A DNA stretch of 20,582 bases from Irineochytrium annulatum (Eukaryota; Chytridiomycota; Chytridiomycetes; Chytridiales; Chytridiaceae), in NCBI GenBank assembly GCA_027600665.1, contig JADGJL010000463.1, positions 1 through 20,582 of the forward strand. Direction: 5' to 3'. Position numbers and translations under genes: made by a program. Every line of letters begins with the position of its first letter. Positions within the stretch are counted from its first letter, which is position 1. Below are positions 8,829 to 18,173 of this stretch, in pieces. The notes beneath the pieces were generated by a model that saw only the letters and a program-made list of their open reading frames with translations, was not told where the DNA came from and made no database searches.

Positions 8829-9791
8829 CTACTCTGCAACCGCAGAGTACAGCGGCAAAGGCTCATCCTCCGGCCTCACGGGTTGCGGCCTGTTGACGGG
8901 AACGGCAACAACCATCTGCTGTTGCTGACCATTCTGTTGGCCACCCATCATCATCTGCGGCTGCTGCTGATATCCGACCGGCTGCCCCTGCTGCACCATG
9001 ACGATCTGCTGCTGGTGCTGCTGCTGCCCGAAGAACTGCTGCGGCCGACCCACCATCGGCGGCCTCACGATGCTACCGACTCCCCTTGCCGTATTTTGGA
9101 ACCCAATCTGCGCGAGCTGCGGCGCGACGGTGGCCGCCATCGCGACGACGGGCTGCTGTTGCTGATGCATCTGCATCTGCGGCGGCTGCCGGCCGTTCGC
9201 GTTGTAGTAGGCCACGGCGTTCGGGTTCGGAGGGATCTGGCCCGTGACCACCCGATACTCGTAGGGATTCCGTTTCTTGAGCTTCCGCAGCTGCTTCGAG
9301 GTCATGTTGGCGGCTAGCGGCTGCGGCTGTTGCTGGACGTAGACGGCCTGCTGCGAGCCTGACGGCATCGGGCCCGGAATGGGCGGCGCCGACGAGGATC
9401 TTGGCGGCATCTTGGACGCTCTCAGACGGTCGTCTTCTTCAGAGTCAGATGAGGACGAGGATGACGATGAAGAGCAGGAGGACCGTGATGAAGAGGGAGC
9501 GCCAGGGGCGGCGAGGGCGCCGAACAGGGCGGCCCGGCGCATGTGGCGGCGCTCCCGCTTCGCTTGCCGTCGGAGATGCCGCCGCTCATGACGGGAAAGG
9601 GGCGGGGGTGGAGAGACAATGACGATCTGCTGCTGCTGCTGCTGCTGCGGATGATACACGACGGCGGTCGGTTGACGAGGCAGGGGTGCCGGTTGAAGAG
9701 TGTTCGAGAGAAAGCGGGAGATCATGCTTGGTGGTGGATGAGGCGACGGCGATGGTGACAGCAGTGAATGCGAACGAGGTGTGCGGAGCAA
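8829..9791 (-). CDS. Gln/Ser-rich low-complexity protein of unknown function
   Basis: This is a single uninterrupted minus-strand frame of 320 residues. In order it has a Ser/Pro-rich N-terminus; a seven-Gln run; a very basic segment (RRHLRRQAKRERRHMRR, about 70-86); a Ser run followed by DSEEDD (a likely acidic kinase target); a short conserved-looking SKQLRKLKKRNPYEYRVV; and a long Gln/Met/Pro/Val-rich tail. It ends in EDEPLPLYSAVAE, where LPLY resembles LPxY-type WW-domain ligands. The Gln-rich tail is prion-like in composition. No catalytic domain is visible. The plus-strand frame at 8883-9317 looks like a shadow of this biased coding sequence. A second ATG (MISRFL, residue 23) is an alternative start. 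It is divergent from the mitochondrial SSB gene. Confidence 0.65.
   Translation of the reverse strand: MLRTPRSHSLLSPSPSPHPPPSMISRFLSNTLQPAPLPRQPTAVVYHPQQQQQQQIVIVSPPPPLSRHERRHLRRQAKRERRHMRRAALFGALAAPGAPSSSRSSCSSSSSSSSSDSEEDDRLRASKMPPRSSSAPPIPGPMPSGSQQAVYVQQQPQPLAANMTSKQLRKLKKRNPYEYRVVTGQIPPNPNAVAYYNANGRQPPQMQMHQQQQPVVAMAATVAPQLAQIGFQNTARGVGSIVRPPMVGRPQQFFGQQQHQQQIVMVQQGQPVGYQQQPQMMMGGQQNGQQQQMVVAVPVNRPQPVRPEDEPLPLYSAVAE
9627..9647 (-). repeat. (CTG)7 microsatellite encoding Gln7
   Basis: Seven perfect CTG triplets on the plus strand read as CAG on the coding strand and give seven glutamines near the N-terminus of the Gln/Ser-rich protein. Pure CAG runs are prone to length change, so copy number may vary between strains. 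Confidence 0.9.
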
Positions 9792-10169
9792 CTGGCCGTG
9801 CCGTCGTGGCCTTATGAGCTGGTCTCGAGCAGAATCGTGGTGTCACTTTTGCCAGCAACTCTTCAGTGTTGAGGCTGTAAGGCGCGGAGGTAACTAAAAA
9901 AGAACGCGGATAACAGAATGAACGACACGCCTTTCAATAAGCTGCAAAGAATTATAAGCAACGTGGTGGTCAACAATAGCGCGATCTTCCGACCGTGACT
10001 GTACTGCACTGGAATGTAATGCCGAAGACAAAAAATGTTGTGGTTCATAGCGAATCTGAACCAAGGCGCAGATCTTTGGGTGGAAGGAAAAATTCCCAAG
10101 CACCTCCATTCGCCTCCCATAAATTCAATCCGGACATCAGGAAATTCATTCGGTCAACCGTTCTCCAGC
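9792..10169. promoter_or_regulatory. Bidirectional intergenic region
   Basis: These 378 bases separate the divergent starts of the Gln/Ser-rich gene (-) and the mitochondrial SSB gene (+), so both promoters probably lie here. No TATA box or defined factor site can be named with confidence, and no ORF here has protein family features. Confidence 0.5.
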
Positions 10170-11158
10170 ATGCACGCCGTCTTCCGCTCAAACGCCGTCG
10201 CCGCCGCCCTCAGGCCCCGCCTTGCTGTCCCCGCTCTCCTGTCGCAGAAGAGGGTGAGTTGAACGTTGTCGATGATGTTTCGTCGCGGGGGTTGGGGTGG
10301 TCATGCCATGCGATGTCGGTTGGCGGTCACTCGGATTGGCTTTACGGGCTCTACTGGAGCTAAGGCTTCCCTTCTCCGTGTCCCTGGATGGATGGACGGC
10401 GGCCGGTGAGCCCTGGCAAGGCGTCGGTTCATGCGGGGATATATTCTTATGAATTACCTTCGGACGTCGGCATCCTGTTCTCACTTATTTCCTTCTTTCC
10501 TTGTTCCCGTTGCCGTCAACTACAGGGTGAGTTCCATGAAGTGCTCTGTCTAGTTCTTTCTCCGCTGTTGTCTAACTTTTCTCCCGGCGCCGAAGGTTTC
10601 GGCAGTGATGACTTTGGTAACATGAACAGGATCCAACTGCAGGGCCGCGTCGGGCAGGATCCGGAGTTCAAGCCCTTCAAGGCGAAGGAGGACGCCGCCG
10701 AGGGCACCGCGGTGAAGGGCTTTTGGACCTTCTCCCTGGCGACCTCCAAGAAGCTCAAGAATTACGACGACAACGAGACGCAGTGGCACCGCGTCAGGGT
10801 GCTTGGCGCGGAGGATATGCCCGTGTACGCAAAGAAGCTCATCACGAAGGGGTGGGTGTTTCATTTTACTCTCTAACTTGCGCCTTTTCTGGGATCATTT
10901 CTAATATTGCATATGTGTTGCACCTTTCTATCGCTAGAACTCTTATTCGCCTCGAGGGGTCTATTGAAATGTTTAAAAAGGAGGACAAGAGTTATTTGAC
11001 CAACATTTTCGTCGGTAAGTTGCTCATTCCGGATAAGACCTCTTGACGAGAGTTTTCTTACTAACGACGCACTAAATTTGGTGTTTCCAATTTTTTCAGA
11101 TGAGGCCAACCAGAGTATCATCCAGTACCCTAAGGACCGCGAGGGTGCTTCCGAGTGA
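10170..11158 (+). CDS. RIM1: Mitochondrial single-stranded DNA-binding protein (RIM1/SSB type)
   Basis: Preferred exons are 10170-10253, 10526 (a single base), 10596-10851, 10938-11014 and 11100-11158, giving 158 residues. Residues 1-28 (MHAVFRSNAVAAALRPRL...) are Arg/Ala/Leu/Ser-rich with no acid, a good mitochondrial presequence. The OB-fold starts near MNRIQLQGRVGQDPEF (38-53) and continues through WTFSLATS, TQWHRVRVLG, YAKKLITKG and LIRLEGSI, matching bacterial-type SSB order. The protein should coat single-stranded mtDNA during replication. The 5' intron is unusual: splice signals define introns 10254-10525 and 10527-10595, leaving one G between them. A simpler model keeps 10526-10851 as one exon, adding 23 residues (HEVLCLVLSPLL...) in frame. 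Other introns are 86 and 85 nt. The short C-terminus (GASE) lacks the acidic tip of bacterial SSB. Confidence 0.85.
10254..10595 (+). other. Composite intron with a one-nucleotide exon or recursive splice point
   Basis: The first donor is AGG|GTGAGT (10254). A pyrimidine-rich tract leads to CTACAG|G at 10525/10526, immediately followed by another GTGAGT donor at 10527. The second interval (69 nt) has CTAAC about 20 nt before its AAG acceptor at 10593-10595. Removing both introns leaves one G (10526), which joins GT of the next exon as a Gly codon and keeps frame. Removing 10254-10595 as a single intron would break frame. The second intron is 3n and stopless, so its retention is also frame-neutral. 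Confidence 0.5.
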
Positions 11159-11499
11159 TAATGGGATCTGCTATTTCTCGTCCGCGCGGCGCGCAAATCC
11201 TCTTGCTCAATCGATGTGTGCCCTACTTAGTCATTGCCTTAGTCGCTGTTCTTAGCTCCTGTTCGTTAGCTCCCGTCTGATTGTGCATATAATGCTAGCT
11301 GGTGGTCGGAATCTCCAAAGTATATTTTTATTGTGCGGTTTCCACACGACGGCTTTAACTGCGAGCTCACAGCAGTCATGAATGTCGAATCAGTTCCTCA
11401 TCAAACCCTGTGAGGCTTGACCATTTGCATCGGCGTAAGTCCTCGCCGGTCGTCGAGGGCCTTTCCGCAGTCCTATCACGCATCGGCCTCCGACTCGCT
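11159..11499. promoter_or_regulatory. SSB 3' end to helicase promoter/leader
   Basis: These 341 bases lie between two tandem plus-strand genes. The helicase frame is open from a GTG at 11410, but the first ATG is at 11500. Two short upstream ORFs begin at 11378 and 11382 and end before 11421. A GTAAGT at 11435 and a TTCCGCAG ending at 11470 could bound a very short (36-nt) leader intron. Whether any of this is transcribed in the leader cannot be told. Confidence 0.4.
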
Positions 11500-14400
11500 A
11501 TGTCAATGTACGCGCAGGGTCAGGGCCGGCAGCAGCCTTCGAGGCCGCTTTCGTCGCAGGGTTCGGCTCGGCAGCAGCCGTCGAGACCCGTGTCGTCGCA
11601 GTCCTACCATACGTGTCAGCCGTCGCAGTCCCCCGCGTATCGGCAGAATGACGGGTTCAACCGGGAGGCGTACAAACAGCAGCAGGCTGTGATCAAGCTT
11701 CAGTACATCACTACCTTCTGCGAGCACATGGCGCGTGTCCAGAGAGCCAGCCGCCCGCCGTCAATACTGCTGCTGAAGTCATACTATATCGCGTATCGAG
11801 GCGATCATCCTGTCAAGGGCATATCACCGTCGTCGATGGTCTTTCAGCTGAAGAAGCGCAAGCTCATCTTCGTGCATTATGAAACGCGACTTCTGGAGTG
11901 GACGCAGACGCTCGTGAACCAGTATGGGGATGCGGAGGGCGAGGTTATCACGGTCCGGCCGCCTGAGCGTGTGCGACCGGAGCTGACCATCCGCCCCACC
12001 AACGGCGCTTCATCGTCCACCGCTCAGCATGTTGTGCCGGTGCCGAGTGTCGTGGTGGCACCGAAAAACGTTATGATGACGAAGGCCCTGTTTTCGCTTA
12101 AAAATGACCCCAGGGAGATTTTAGAGCAGAATAAAGTAAGCTGTATTGTTACAGGCGCGCTCTTTACTAACGTGAGTCAGAACGGCATCGAGATCGGTGA
12201 CATTCAAGATCATCTAAGATCCATGATCGCTGAGACTGAGGAGCAGGACGGGGATAGAATGGGTGACGGGGACGGTGCGATATTCATAAAGTGCTCTGAC
12301 AAGGTGATCTCGAGAACGTTCGCTGTGCGGAACACGAAGTTTGGGCAAAAGAGAAAGCTTAAAGTTTATCTCTTGGTCGGCGTTGAGGGCATTGGGGTTT
12401 GTTTAAAGGGCATCGGGCCTGGTCCGCCCCCAGAAGCAACGGAGATAACTGCCGCGTCCGTGAAATTCATAACGTTATCGATAACTCCAAGGAATCACGG
12501 GCTAATGGAGGACGCGATCGTCTTTGACTTTGAGGATTTTGTTATTGTACGCTATATATGCATCCGGGCCGAGGAGGCGTCCATTCAGGAGGCCGTGAAG
12601 GGAGCTGAGGCGACTTCGGTCTATCGAAAGGTTCACAATGCGAAGAATATGCCGGCAGCTACGAGAATCGTGCGGGGCACGCCGGTCCTCAAACCGGATT
12701 TTGCTAAACTTCCGAACATCTTGGGGAAGTACGAGGTGCCCAAGGAACTTCGCGACTTAATGGCGGGTGCAGCTGGAGATGACCCGTTTGAAAAAGAGGA
12801 GAACCCGTTCCCAATTACGCCCGAGACGCACTTTTCGTCGTTTATGAGACTGCAGCAGGTCGAGGAACTTCAGGTGGGAGTTCTTTTTTTCTTAACACAG
12901 GTGCTCATAATGTTGCAGATGGAGCTTGACATCAGAAAATACGATTTGAAGGGCGTCAGCTTTAGAAAGACGCAGGCCGGGGGGAAACTCACGCTAGTGG
13001 TGCAGGGTTTAGCAGAGCGGAGGCCGAGCGTTCTGTACGGCGACAAACTTTACGTGAGGCGCGAGGGGCGGACGGACGTTGAATACGAAGGTTATGTGGA
13101 GGACGTTGACAAGGAGAACGTTGTGCTATCATTCGACATGGCCTTCATTGAAACAGTCTACATGGACAACATGAGATTCGATGTCCGCTTCACGTTTTCC
13201 CGCACGCCTCTGCGGAGATCGTATCAAGGCCTGCAACTCGCCGCTGTTCTGCCGGAGTCTTTTAAATTCCCTACGAAGCCGCCAGACAACGCGTTGACTC
13301 AACGGCGTGCGAACCCTAATCCTGTCGACGAAGAGTCACCGGGAATTAGAATGATGAACACGGAACAACGGATGGCGATCAGGAATATTGTGGAGGCGCG
13401 GCATTCTGGCGCACCGTACATGTAAGCATTGTTGTAGTTGTTTTAGGAAGACTTCAGGCGTGCTTACATTTGCTTAGCATCTTCGGTCCTCCCGGGACGG
13501 GCAAGACGATGTGTGTGGTGGAATGTATTCGTCAAGTTCATAACTGCTACCGCGTTGGCATCCCCAAGACGCATATTCTTGTGATGGCCCCTAGTAACCT
13601 GGCAACCGATCAGCTCATTGAGAGGTTGCGGGACGCTGGGTTCCCGCCAAGTGAGATGTTTCGCCTGAACTCGTACCAGCGCCCGATTGACAGCGTGTCG
13701 GAGGCCGTGCGAGAGTACTCAAGGTTGGGGAGGCTCGCGGGCCGGGCGCAATTCTTTTCGCTGCCGAATGCGCGGGAGATCATGGGTTACAGCGTTGTTG
13801 TGACGACGTGCATCTCGGCCGGACTGCTTTACTCGATGGGCATTCCGAAGGGCCACTTTAGCCATATATTCGTGGATGAGGCCGGGCAGGCCACGGAGCC
13901 AGAGTTTTGGATTGGCGTTGCTGGGCTTATTGATCGCGACCCCAAGAAGGGTCAAATTATACTTGCGGGAGATCCTCAGCAGCTGGGGCCTATTTTGCGA
14001 TCGGTACGTTCAACTATTTAGCAAACGGAAGGCTGAAGATTAGTAGACCATTACGAAGCGCTACGGGCTGGAGACGTCGTTTTTAGAAAGACTCGTTCAG
14101 CTGCCAGTCTATGCTCTTGAGACCGACCCAACCAGGGCCTCAGCCCAACTAGAGGCATCGCAGACCTATAAAAACCCAACGATGATTACGAAGGTGAAGA
14201 AATATAGATTACTTTCTAAGTGTTGACGCCTTTCCAGCTCATAAGGAATTACAGAGCGCACCCGGAAATCTTGAGCGTCTATTCCTCACTCTTTTACCGA
14301 AAGGAGCTTCTTGTATGCGCCGATGAAGCGATGCGTACCGCATTCGACGATTGGTCCGAGCTTCCAGCAAAGGGATTTCCAATCATTATTCATGGTGTTA

Positions 14401-15118
14401 ATGGAAAGGACCAGCAGGAGGGCGACAGCCCAAGTTGGTTTAACCCGGACGAGGTCGGGATGGTTAGAAGGTGGTGCGAGAAGCTGCGGGCGGCTAGGGG
14501 CAAGGGCGTTACTTTGAACCAGATTGGCATCATCACGCCGTTCAGGCGGCAGGTGCAGAAGATTGAGGCGTCGCTGAGGCCGCTGGGCGGTGGGCCGAAA
14601 GTCGCGAGTGTTGAGGAATTTCAAGGTACCGTTCTTGACAACTTCCACCCGAACTTTGTGCTGACTACATTGCGCACGCAGGCCAAGAGCGGCGGATCAT
14701 TATCATCTCGGTCGTCCGTTCTTCGCCAGCATACATTCAGCACGACCTCTTACACAGCCTCGGCTTCCTCAAAAATCCGAAGCGCTTCAACGTTGCCGTC
14801 TCAAGGGCCAAAGCGCTCATGATCGTGGTCGGCAACCCAGTGATTATGGCCCAGGACGACTGGTGGGGTGCGCTGCTGAGGCATTGTCGGCAGAAGGGCG
14901 CCGTGATAGGATACGACCCTGACGGAAGGGGTACGGCGGGCGTCCCCGGAGCCGACGGGAGTGTGACGAGCTTGTTCGGGACGGTGGCGAGGATGCGGAT
15001 GGCTGGTGAGCGGACGAGGCAGGAGGAGGAGATGACGGCTTTGGAGGGGGAGACCGATGGGACTGGAGTTGGCGCTATTACAGCGGCGGAGGATCCGGAG
15101 TGGTCGTATAGGGGTTAA
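11500..15118 (+). CDS. Superfamily 1 RNA helicase, MOV10/SDE3/Armitage type
   Basis: Exons are 11500-12873, 12919-13421, 13478-14003, 14047-14193, 14238-14625 and 14682-15118 (1,124 residues); introns are 43-56 nt. The family consists of 5'-to-3' RNA helicases of the Upf1-like group, working in RNA silencing and RNP remodelling. Motifs seen: NTEQRMAIRN (Q-like), Walker A GPPGTGKT (629-636), APSNLATD (Ia), DEAGQ (759-763), GDPQQLGP (790-797), RNYRAHP, GIITPFRRQV, VEEFQGQERR (V) and NVAVSRAKAL (VI, Arg1021). The context HIFVDEAGQATEPE and SPSWFNPDE is specific to MOV10/SDE3 relatives. The N-terminal ~450 residues are divergent and begin with a Gln/Ser/Pro-rich tail. The C-terminus ends EDPEWSYRG, recalling the PEW end of animal MOV10. 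All motifs are intact. A target pathway such as small-RNA silencing is inferred. Confidence 0.93.
11527..11610 (+). repeat. Two-copy 42-nt tandem repeat in the helicase N-terminus
   Basis: Two adjacent 42-base units encode RQQPSRPLSSQGSA and RQQPSRPVSSQSYH. They lie in the disordered Gln/Ser/Pro-rich tail ahead of the folded domains. An in-frame repeat of this kind is likely length-variable. Confidence 0.8.
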
Positions 15119-15832
15119 GAAGAAGGGCTATTGGGGTAGCTGATATGCTTGAATGTTGCTTTTTGCTGGGTTTGTTTTTTTTTAAATTGTTGATTCTTAC
15201 TTCGGGGCTTCTGTTCCACTGCCCTGGCGTGGGCTGCATTCCGCGAATATTTGTAGATTTTGCGTCATTCGGTGTGATTATGTAAACCCTTCTTTCTGGC
15301 CCAACACCTTGCTTAATCAACACTTTCGCACTTAGCTTCTTTGATATCGGTGATGCTTCATGCTGGAACTCTGGGAGCGCACAAATTCCTGTACATCGTC
15401 CGATTTGCTTAGATCGCTGTTATCTGGCGTTTCTTGTGATGTCTTGTGCTTGATGACTTTTAGGTTATCAACGCGTGTGAAATTTGCGACTTAGTTATAT
15501 CATGCTGTGTTTGGGTTGAGAATCCCACTCGCATTGCACATACGAATACACATCGCTGCGTCGAGATGAAAAACGATGAAAGACTCGCTCATCAAGCATA
15601 TATGTTAAGAAAAGTTTAAGTTAAATTCAGTTTACGCGAACGAAAAGAAAAGAGAAAGGGGAATTGTTCAACTATCAGAGATTAAGTTCGGGGTCGATAA
15701 AATGGGAAGAATAGTGAACGGGTATCCCATCAAAATGCGGTGAATTGTATAGTCGCAATATAGAAACGCTGGCAACGGAGAAAGCCGCCCGCCATATCAG
15801 TCGCGAGCGCGTAGATGGTTTCCAATGAGTCT
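15119..15832. other. Convergent intergenic region
   Basis: These 714 AT-rich bases lie between the 3' ends of the helicase gene (+) and the CAP-lectin gene (-). A T-run occurs at about 15174-15183. No coding region, tRNA-like fold or repeat family is recognised. Confidence 0.5.
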
Positions 15833-17747
15833 TTAGTAACTTTTCGGCTTGAATACCTGGTTGCTGGCACCGCTGCAGGTGCTGAAGAAGAGAAATAGTT
15901 AGTGCTCTAACATGGACAAGTCGGTAACAACGATGCTCACTACTGCACGGGCTTCATCCCGCTCGTGTGCGGGGTGCTGTTGAGCGTGACGCACTTGGTG
16001 CTGCCGAGGTTCTGCAGGCCGTTCGAGGACGTGAACTGGAACGCCTGGTTGAGGGCGTTCCCGCAGGTGTAGACGTTAAGCTGGGCGCCGTTGTTGGGGT
16101 TCGAGCCCATGACGTCGAGGCAGTTATTCGTGCCGGTGACCTGGAGGACGAACCCTCCGCCGCTCTGTTTGATCGTCCAGCTCTGGCCCGCGTTGCCCCG
16201 CACGCAGGTGGTGGCCTTGACAGACTGGCCTGCGCCGGCGGAGCCGTCAAGGCAGAGGTTATCGGGCGTCGTGAGGCTCTGGTAGATCACACACACGCAT
16301 TAGAGTTCGGGCAAAAGGAATTTATGTACGGCGCCAGTGTCTCACCGCGACAAAGTTGTAGTACTGCGACGCGCCAGCGATGGGCCTCTGGGCCGTGAGG
16401 GCCTGGTTACTGCCGCCGTTGCATGTCCACTGATCGAACGGGGTGCCGGCTGCGTGGACGAGCCCGCCGCCGGGCAGGTCGAGGCACTTGCCGCTGTGCA
16501 TAGCGATCCACCCGCCCTGCGGGTTCTGCATGAAAATCTCGTTCATCTTCCCCGTGCAGGTAACAATCTATAATTTTATGTATCAGATCAACGGCATATG
16601 TTACGTGTTTCAAAAAAAGAAAGCAACTCACCCCAACGGGCGCGCCGTTGAACGTGGCCTGGTTGAACACATCCACGCACTTGTTCGTACCCGCAATCTT
16701 AATCGTGAACCCTGCCCCGGCCTGCGTGAGCGTGAACTTCTGCGTGGCCTTGTTCGCCACGCATGCGTTAGCCACCATCGTGTTCGACGACGACACGTCC
16801 ATGCACAAGCCCTCGGACGTAACGATGGTGCCAGTGTAAGGGCTCTTCGCCAACGCGGGCTGGGGCCACGCGAAGCCGTCCTCCTTGGTGCAGTCGATCG
16901 GGAACGTCACGTCGTTGGGCCAATTCAGGCCGAAATCCTGGGTCCAGTAGCTGCCGACGTACCCGGAGCCGAAGTGCGCCCAGCGGGGGTCACGGAGGTT
17001 GGCCTCGTGCTCGGGGGACGCAATCCAGACCTGGTGGATAGGTGAGACAAGGGCGGTAATACGCGCAGGTGTCATGGACATACCAGCATGATCTGGGTCT
17101 CGTTCGTCGAGAATTCGGCAACGTCTGGTTTTTTTTTTAAATTACTTGTGACGACGAATGGAGGCGCAACAAGGAAATGGTTCTGCTTACTCTCAGCCAG
17201 GTAGTGGTAGTCCGGGTAGTATGAAGACACGCGTGAGCCTGTCGTTGGCAGAAGGGAAGACTTGTTAGTTGTCCGAGGCTGTACGAAGCAAGGATAATGG
17301 CCGGGTACTGACCCCAGGACGTGCCGTCGGTTGAGTCGTGGATCATGACCATGTTCACGGCCATGTCGTTGGTGTGTGCCTGCGCCGAGGCGACGAGGCG
17401 ACGGTCCAGCTGCAATAATTACAACACGTCAACGGTCCGTATCTTCTCCATCCCTTCTTTCCCCACAGATTTTTGGCAAAACACTCACCGTCAACGGTGG
17501 GGATCCCTTTGAGGCCCTGTACGCGTTCACCTGACGACGTTGAAGAGGTAATGTAAGAGCAGGGAAGACGTGAACGCGACCGGCGAACCGCCCCAGCCGA
17601 GTCAAAGAGAGAAATGCGAACCTTCTTCAGCTGCGTGCACGGCGTCGTCACGTACGTCGTGGCGTCCACGCCCGCGACGTCCGCGACCAACGCGACGGCC
17701 GCCAACGCGCTCGCGACCCCCGCCATCATCGTCAGCCGGCTCTTCAT
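15833..17747 (-). CDS. Secreted CAP/SCP-domain protein fused to two ricin-type beta-trefoil lectin domains
   Basis: Nine minus-strand exons: 17747-17622, 17530-17489, 17409-17313, 17238-17191, 17124-17084, 17030-16632, 16567-16346, 16278-15941 and 15881-15833 (453 residues). Residues 1-29 form a signal peptide. The CAP domain (~43-152) shows VNAYRASKGSPPLT, AQAHTNDMA, LAENVA (Glu104), SPEHEANL (His126) and YWTQDFG, all family hallmarks. Two R-type trefoils follow (~175-453) with six repeats: LCMDV..QKF, KCVDV..NEIF, KCLDL..NQAL, LCLDG..QSW, NCLDV..NQAF and KCVTL..NQVF. The last repeat is complete only after splicing the final 59-nt intron. CAP proteins bind sterols or lipids or act extracellularly; the trefoils should bind glycans. 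The fusion suggests a secreted glycan-targeted CAP protein. The first donor (GTTCGC) is weak, so the exon 1-2 join is the least certain. An upstream ATG at 17807 would add 20 residues before the signal peptide. Confidence 0.9.
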
Positions 17748-18120
17748 CTTTATCGTTGCTGGGGTTGGACAATAGTTGGTGCGTGCTGTGCAGTAAGCGT
17801 CCGACACGTCGCGTGTATATGGCGGGAGGATATGGAGGCGTCTAAAGGGAGATGATGGGTAACGATGGCGACCTGGAGGGCGTGTTAGGGCAGACTGTTA
17901 GGGCAGCCGTTTCTGGCTCGCCATGCCTCATTGTTCAACGCTGCCGTCAGACCCACGGGCCTGTATCTCGGAAAGGTGGCAGAAGCTTGTGGATTGACGG
18001 CGTGATTGACGAGGGGTTGACGTGGTGGGTGCATCTCACAGGATAAACTCAAATTCTGCTGGTCCTTTCCCGGTATTCTATTTTCTATTTTTTTTTTTGC
18101 ATTTCTGTTTGCACGGGATT

Positions 18121-18171
18121 ATGGAACACGGAGGGTTGAGGGTCCCTCCGTGCGGCTGTCCCGCCGGTTGA
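18121..18171 (+). promoter_or_regulatory. Upstream ORF (16 codons) ending 2 nt before the zinc-finger ATG
   Basis: ATG at 18121 opens a 16-codon frame (MEHGGLRVPPCGCPAG) with TGA at 18169-18171. The main ATG is at 18174, in another frame, leaving only two bases between. If the transcript starts upstream of 18121, ribosomes would translate the uORF first and the main ORF would depend on leaky scanning or reinitiation. No ATG in the main frame occurs before 18174. The transcription start is unknown. Confidence 0.5.
18127..18152 (+). promoter_or_regulatory. 9-bp perfect hairpin inside the uORF
   Basis: CACGGAGGG (18127-18135) is the exact reverse complement of CCCTCCGTG (18144-18152), separated by the 8-base loop TTGAGGGT. 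The GC-rich stem ends 21 bases before the zinc-finger start codon. In RNA it could slow scanning; in DNA it could be a dyad site for a dimeric regulator. It is not followed by a T-run and is not a terminator. Confidence 0.6.
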
Positions 18172-18173
18172 AG

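Larger units (their letters stand above)
17748..18173. promoter_or_regulatory. Bidirectional region between the CAP-lectin and zinc-finger genes
   Basis: The 426 bases between two divergent starts must hold both promoters and leaders. An eleven-T run occurs near 18088, about 75-85 nt before the zinc-finger ATG. The zinc-finger side ends with a uORF and hairpin (listed separately). The open frame at 17852-18046 has no protein-like features. No specific factor site is named. Confidence 0.55.

Noticed and set aside
11410..11499. Helicase start at the GTG at 11410
   Set aside because: The upstream stretch is only an open frame; the first ATG is at 11500 and no conserved residues lie before it.
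15940..15942. TAG as the real end of the lectin protein (after MKPVQ)
   Set aside because: GTGAGC overlaps this TAG, and CTAACTATTTCTCTTCTTCAG-like signals follow. Splicing adds YTCSGASNQVFKPKSY, completing the last trefoil repeat.
16443..17045. 200-codon plus-strand frame opposite the CAP-lectin gene
   Set aside because: His/Arg/Val-rich shadow. The minus strand has clear CAP and ricin motifs joined by introns.
15833..17747. Several apparent frame breaks in the CAP-lectin region, first considered a pseudogene
   Set aside because: Every break is removed by a GT..AG intron of 53-91 nt with frame and family motifs restored (for example AENVA and the last trefoil repeat).
18127..18152. Hairpin as a bacterial-style terminator
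   Set aside because: The genome is eukaryotic, the stem lies just upstream of a start codon, and no T-run follows it.
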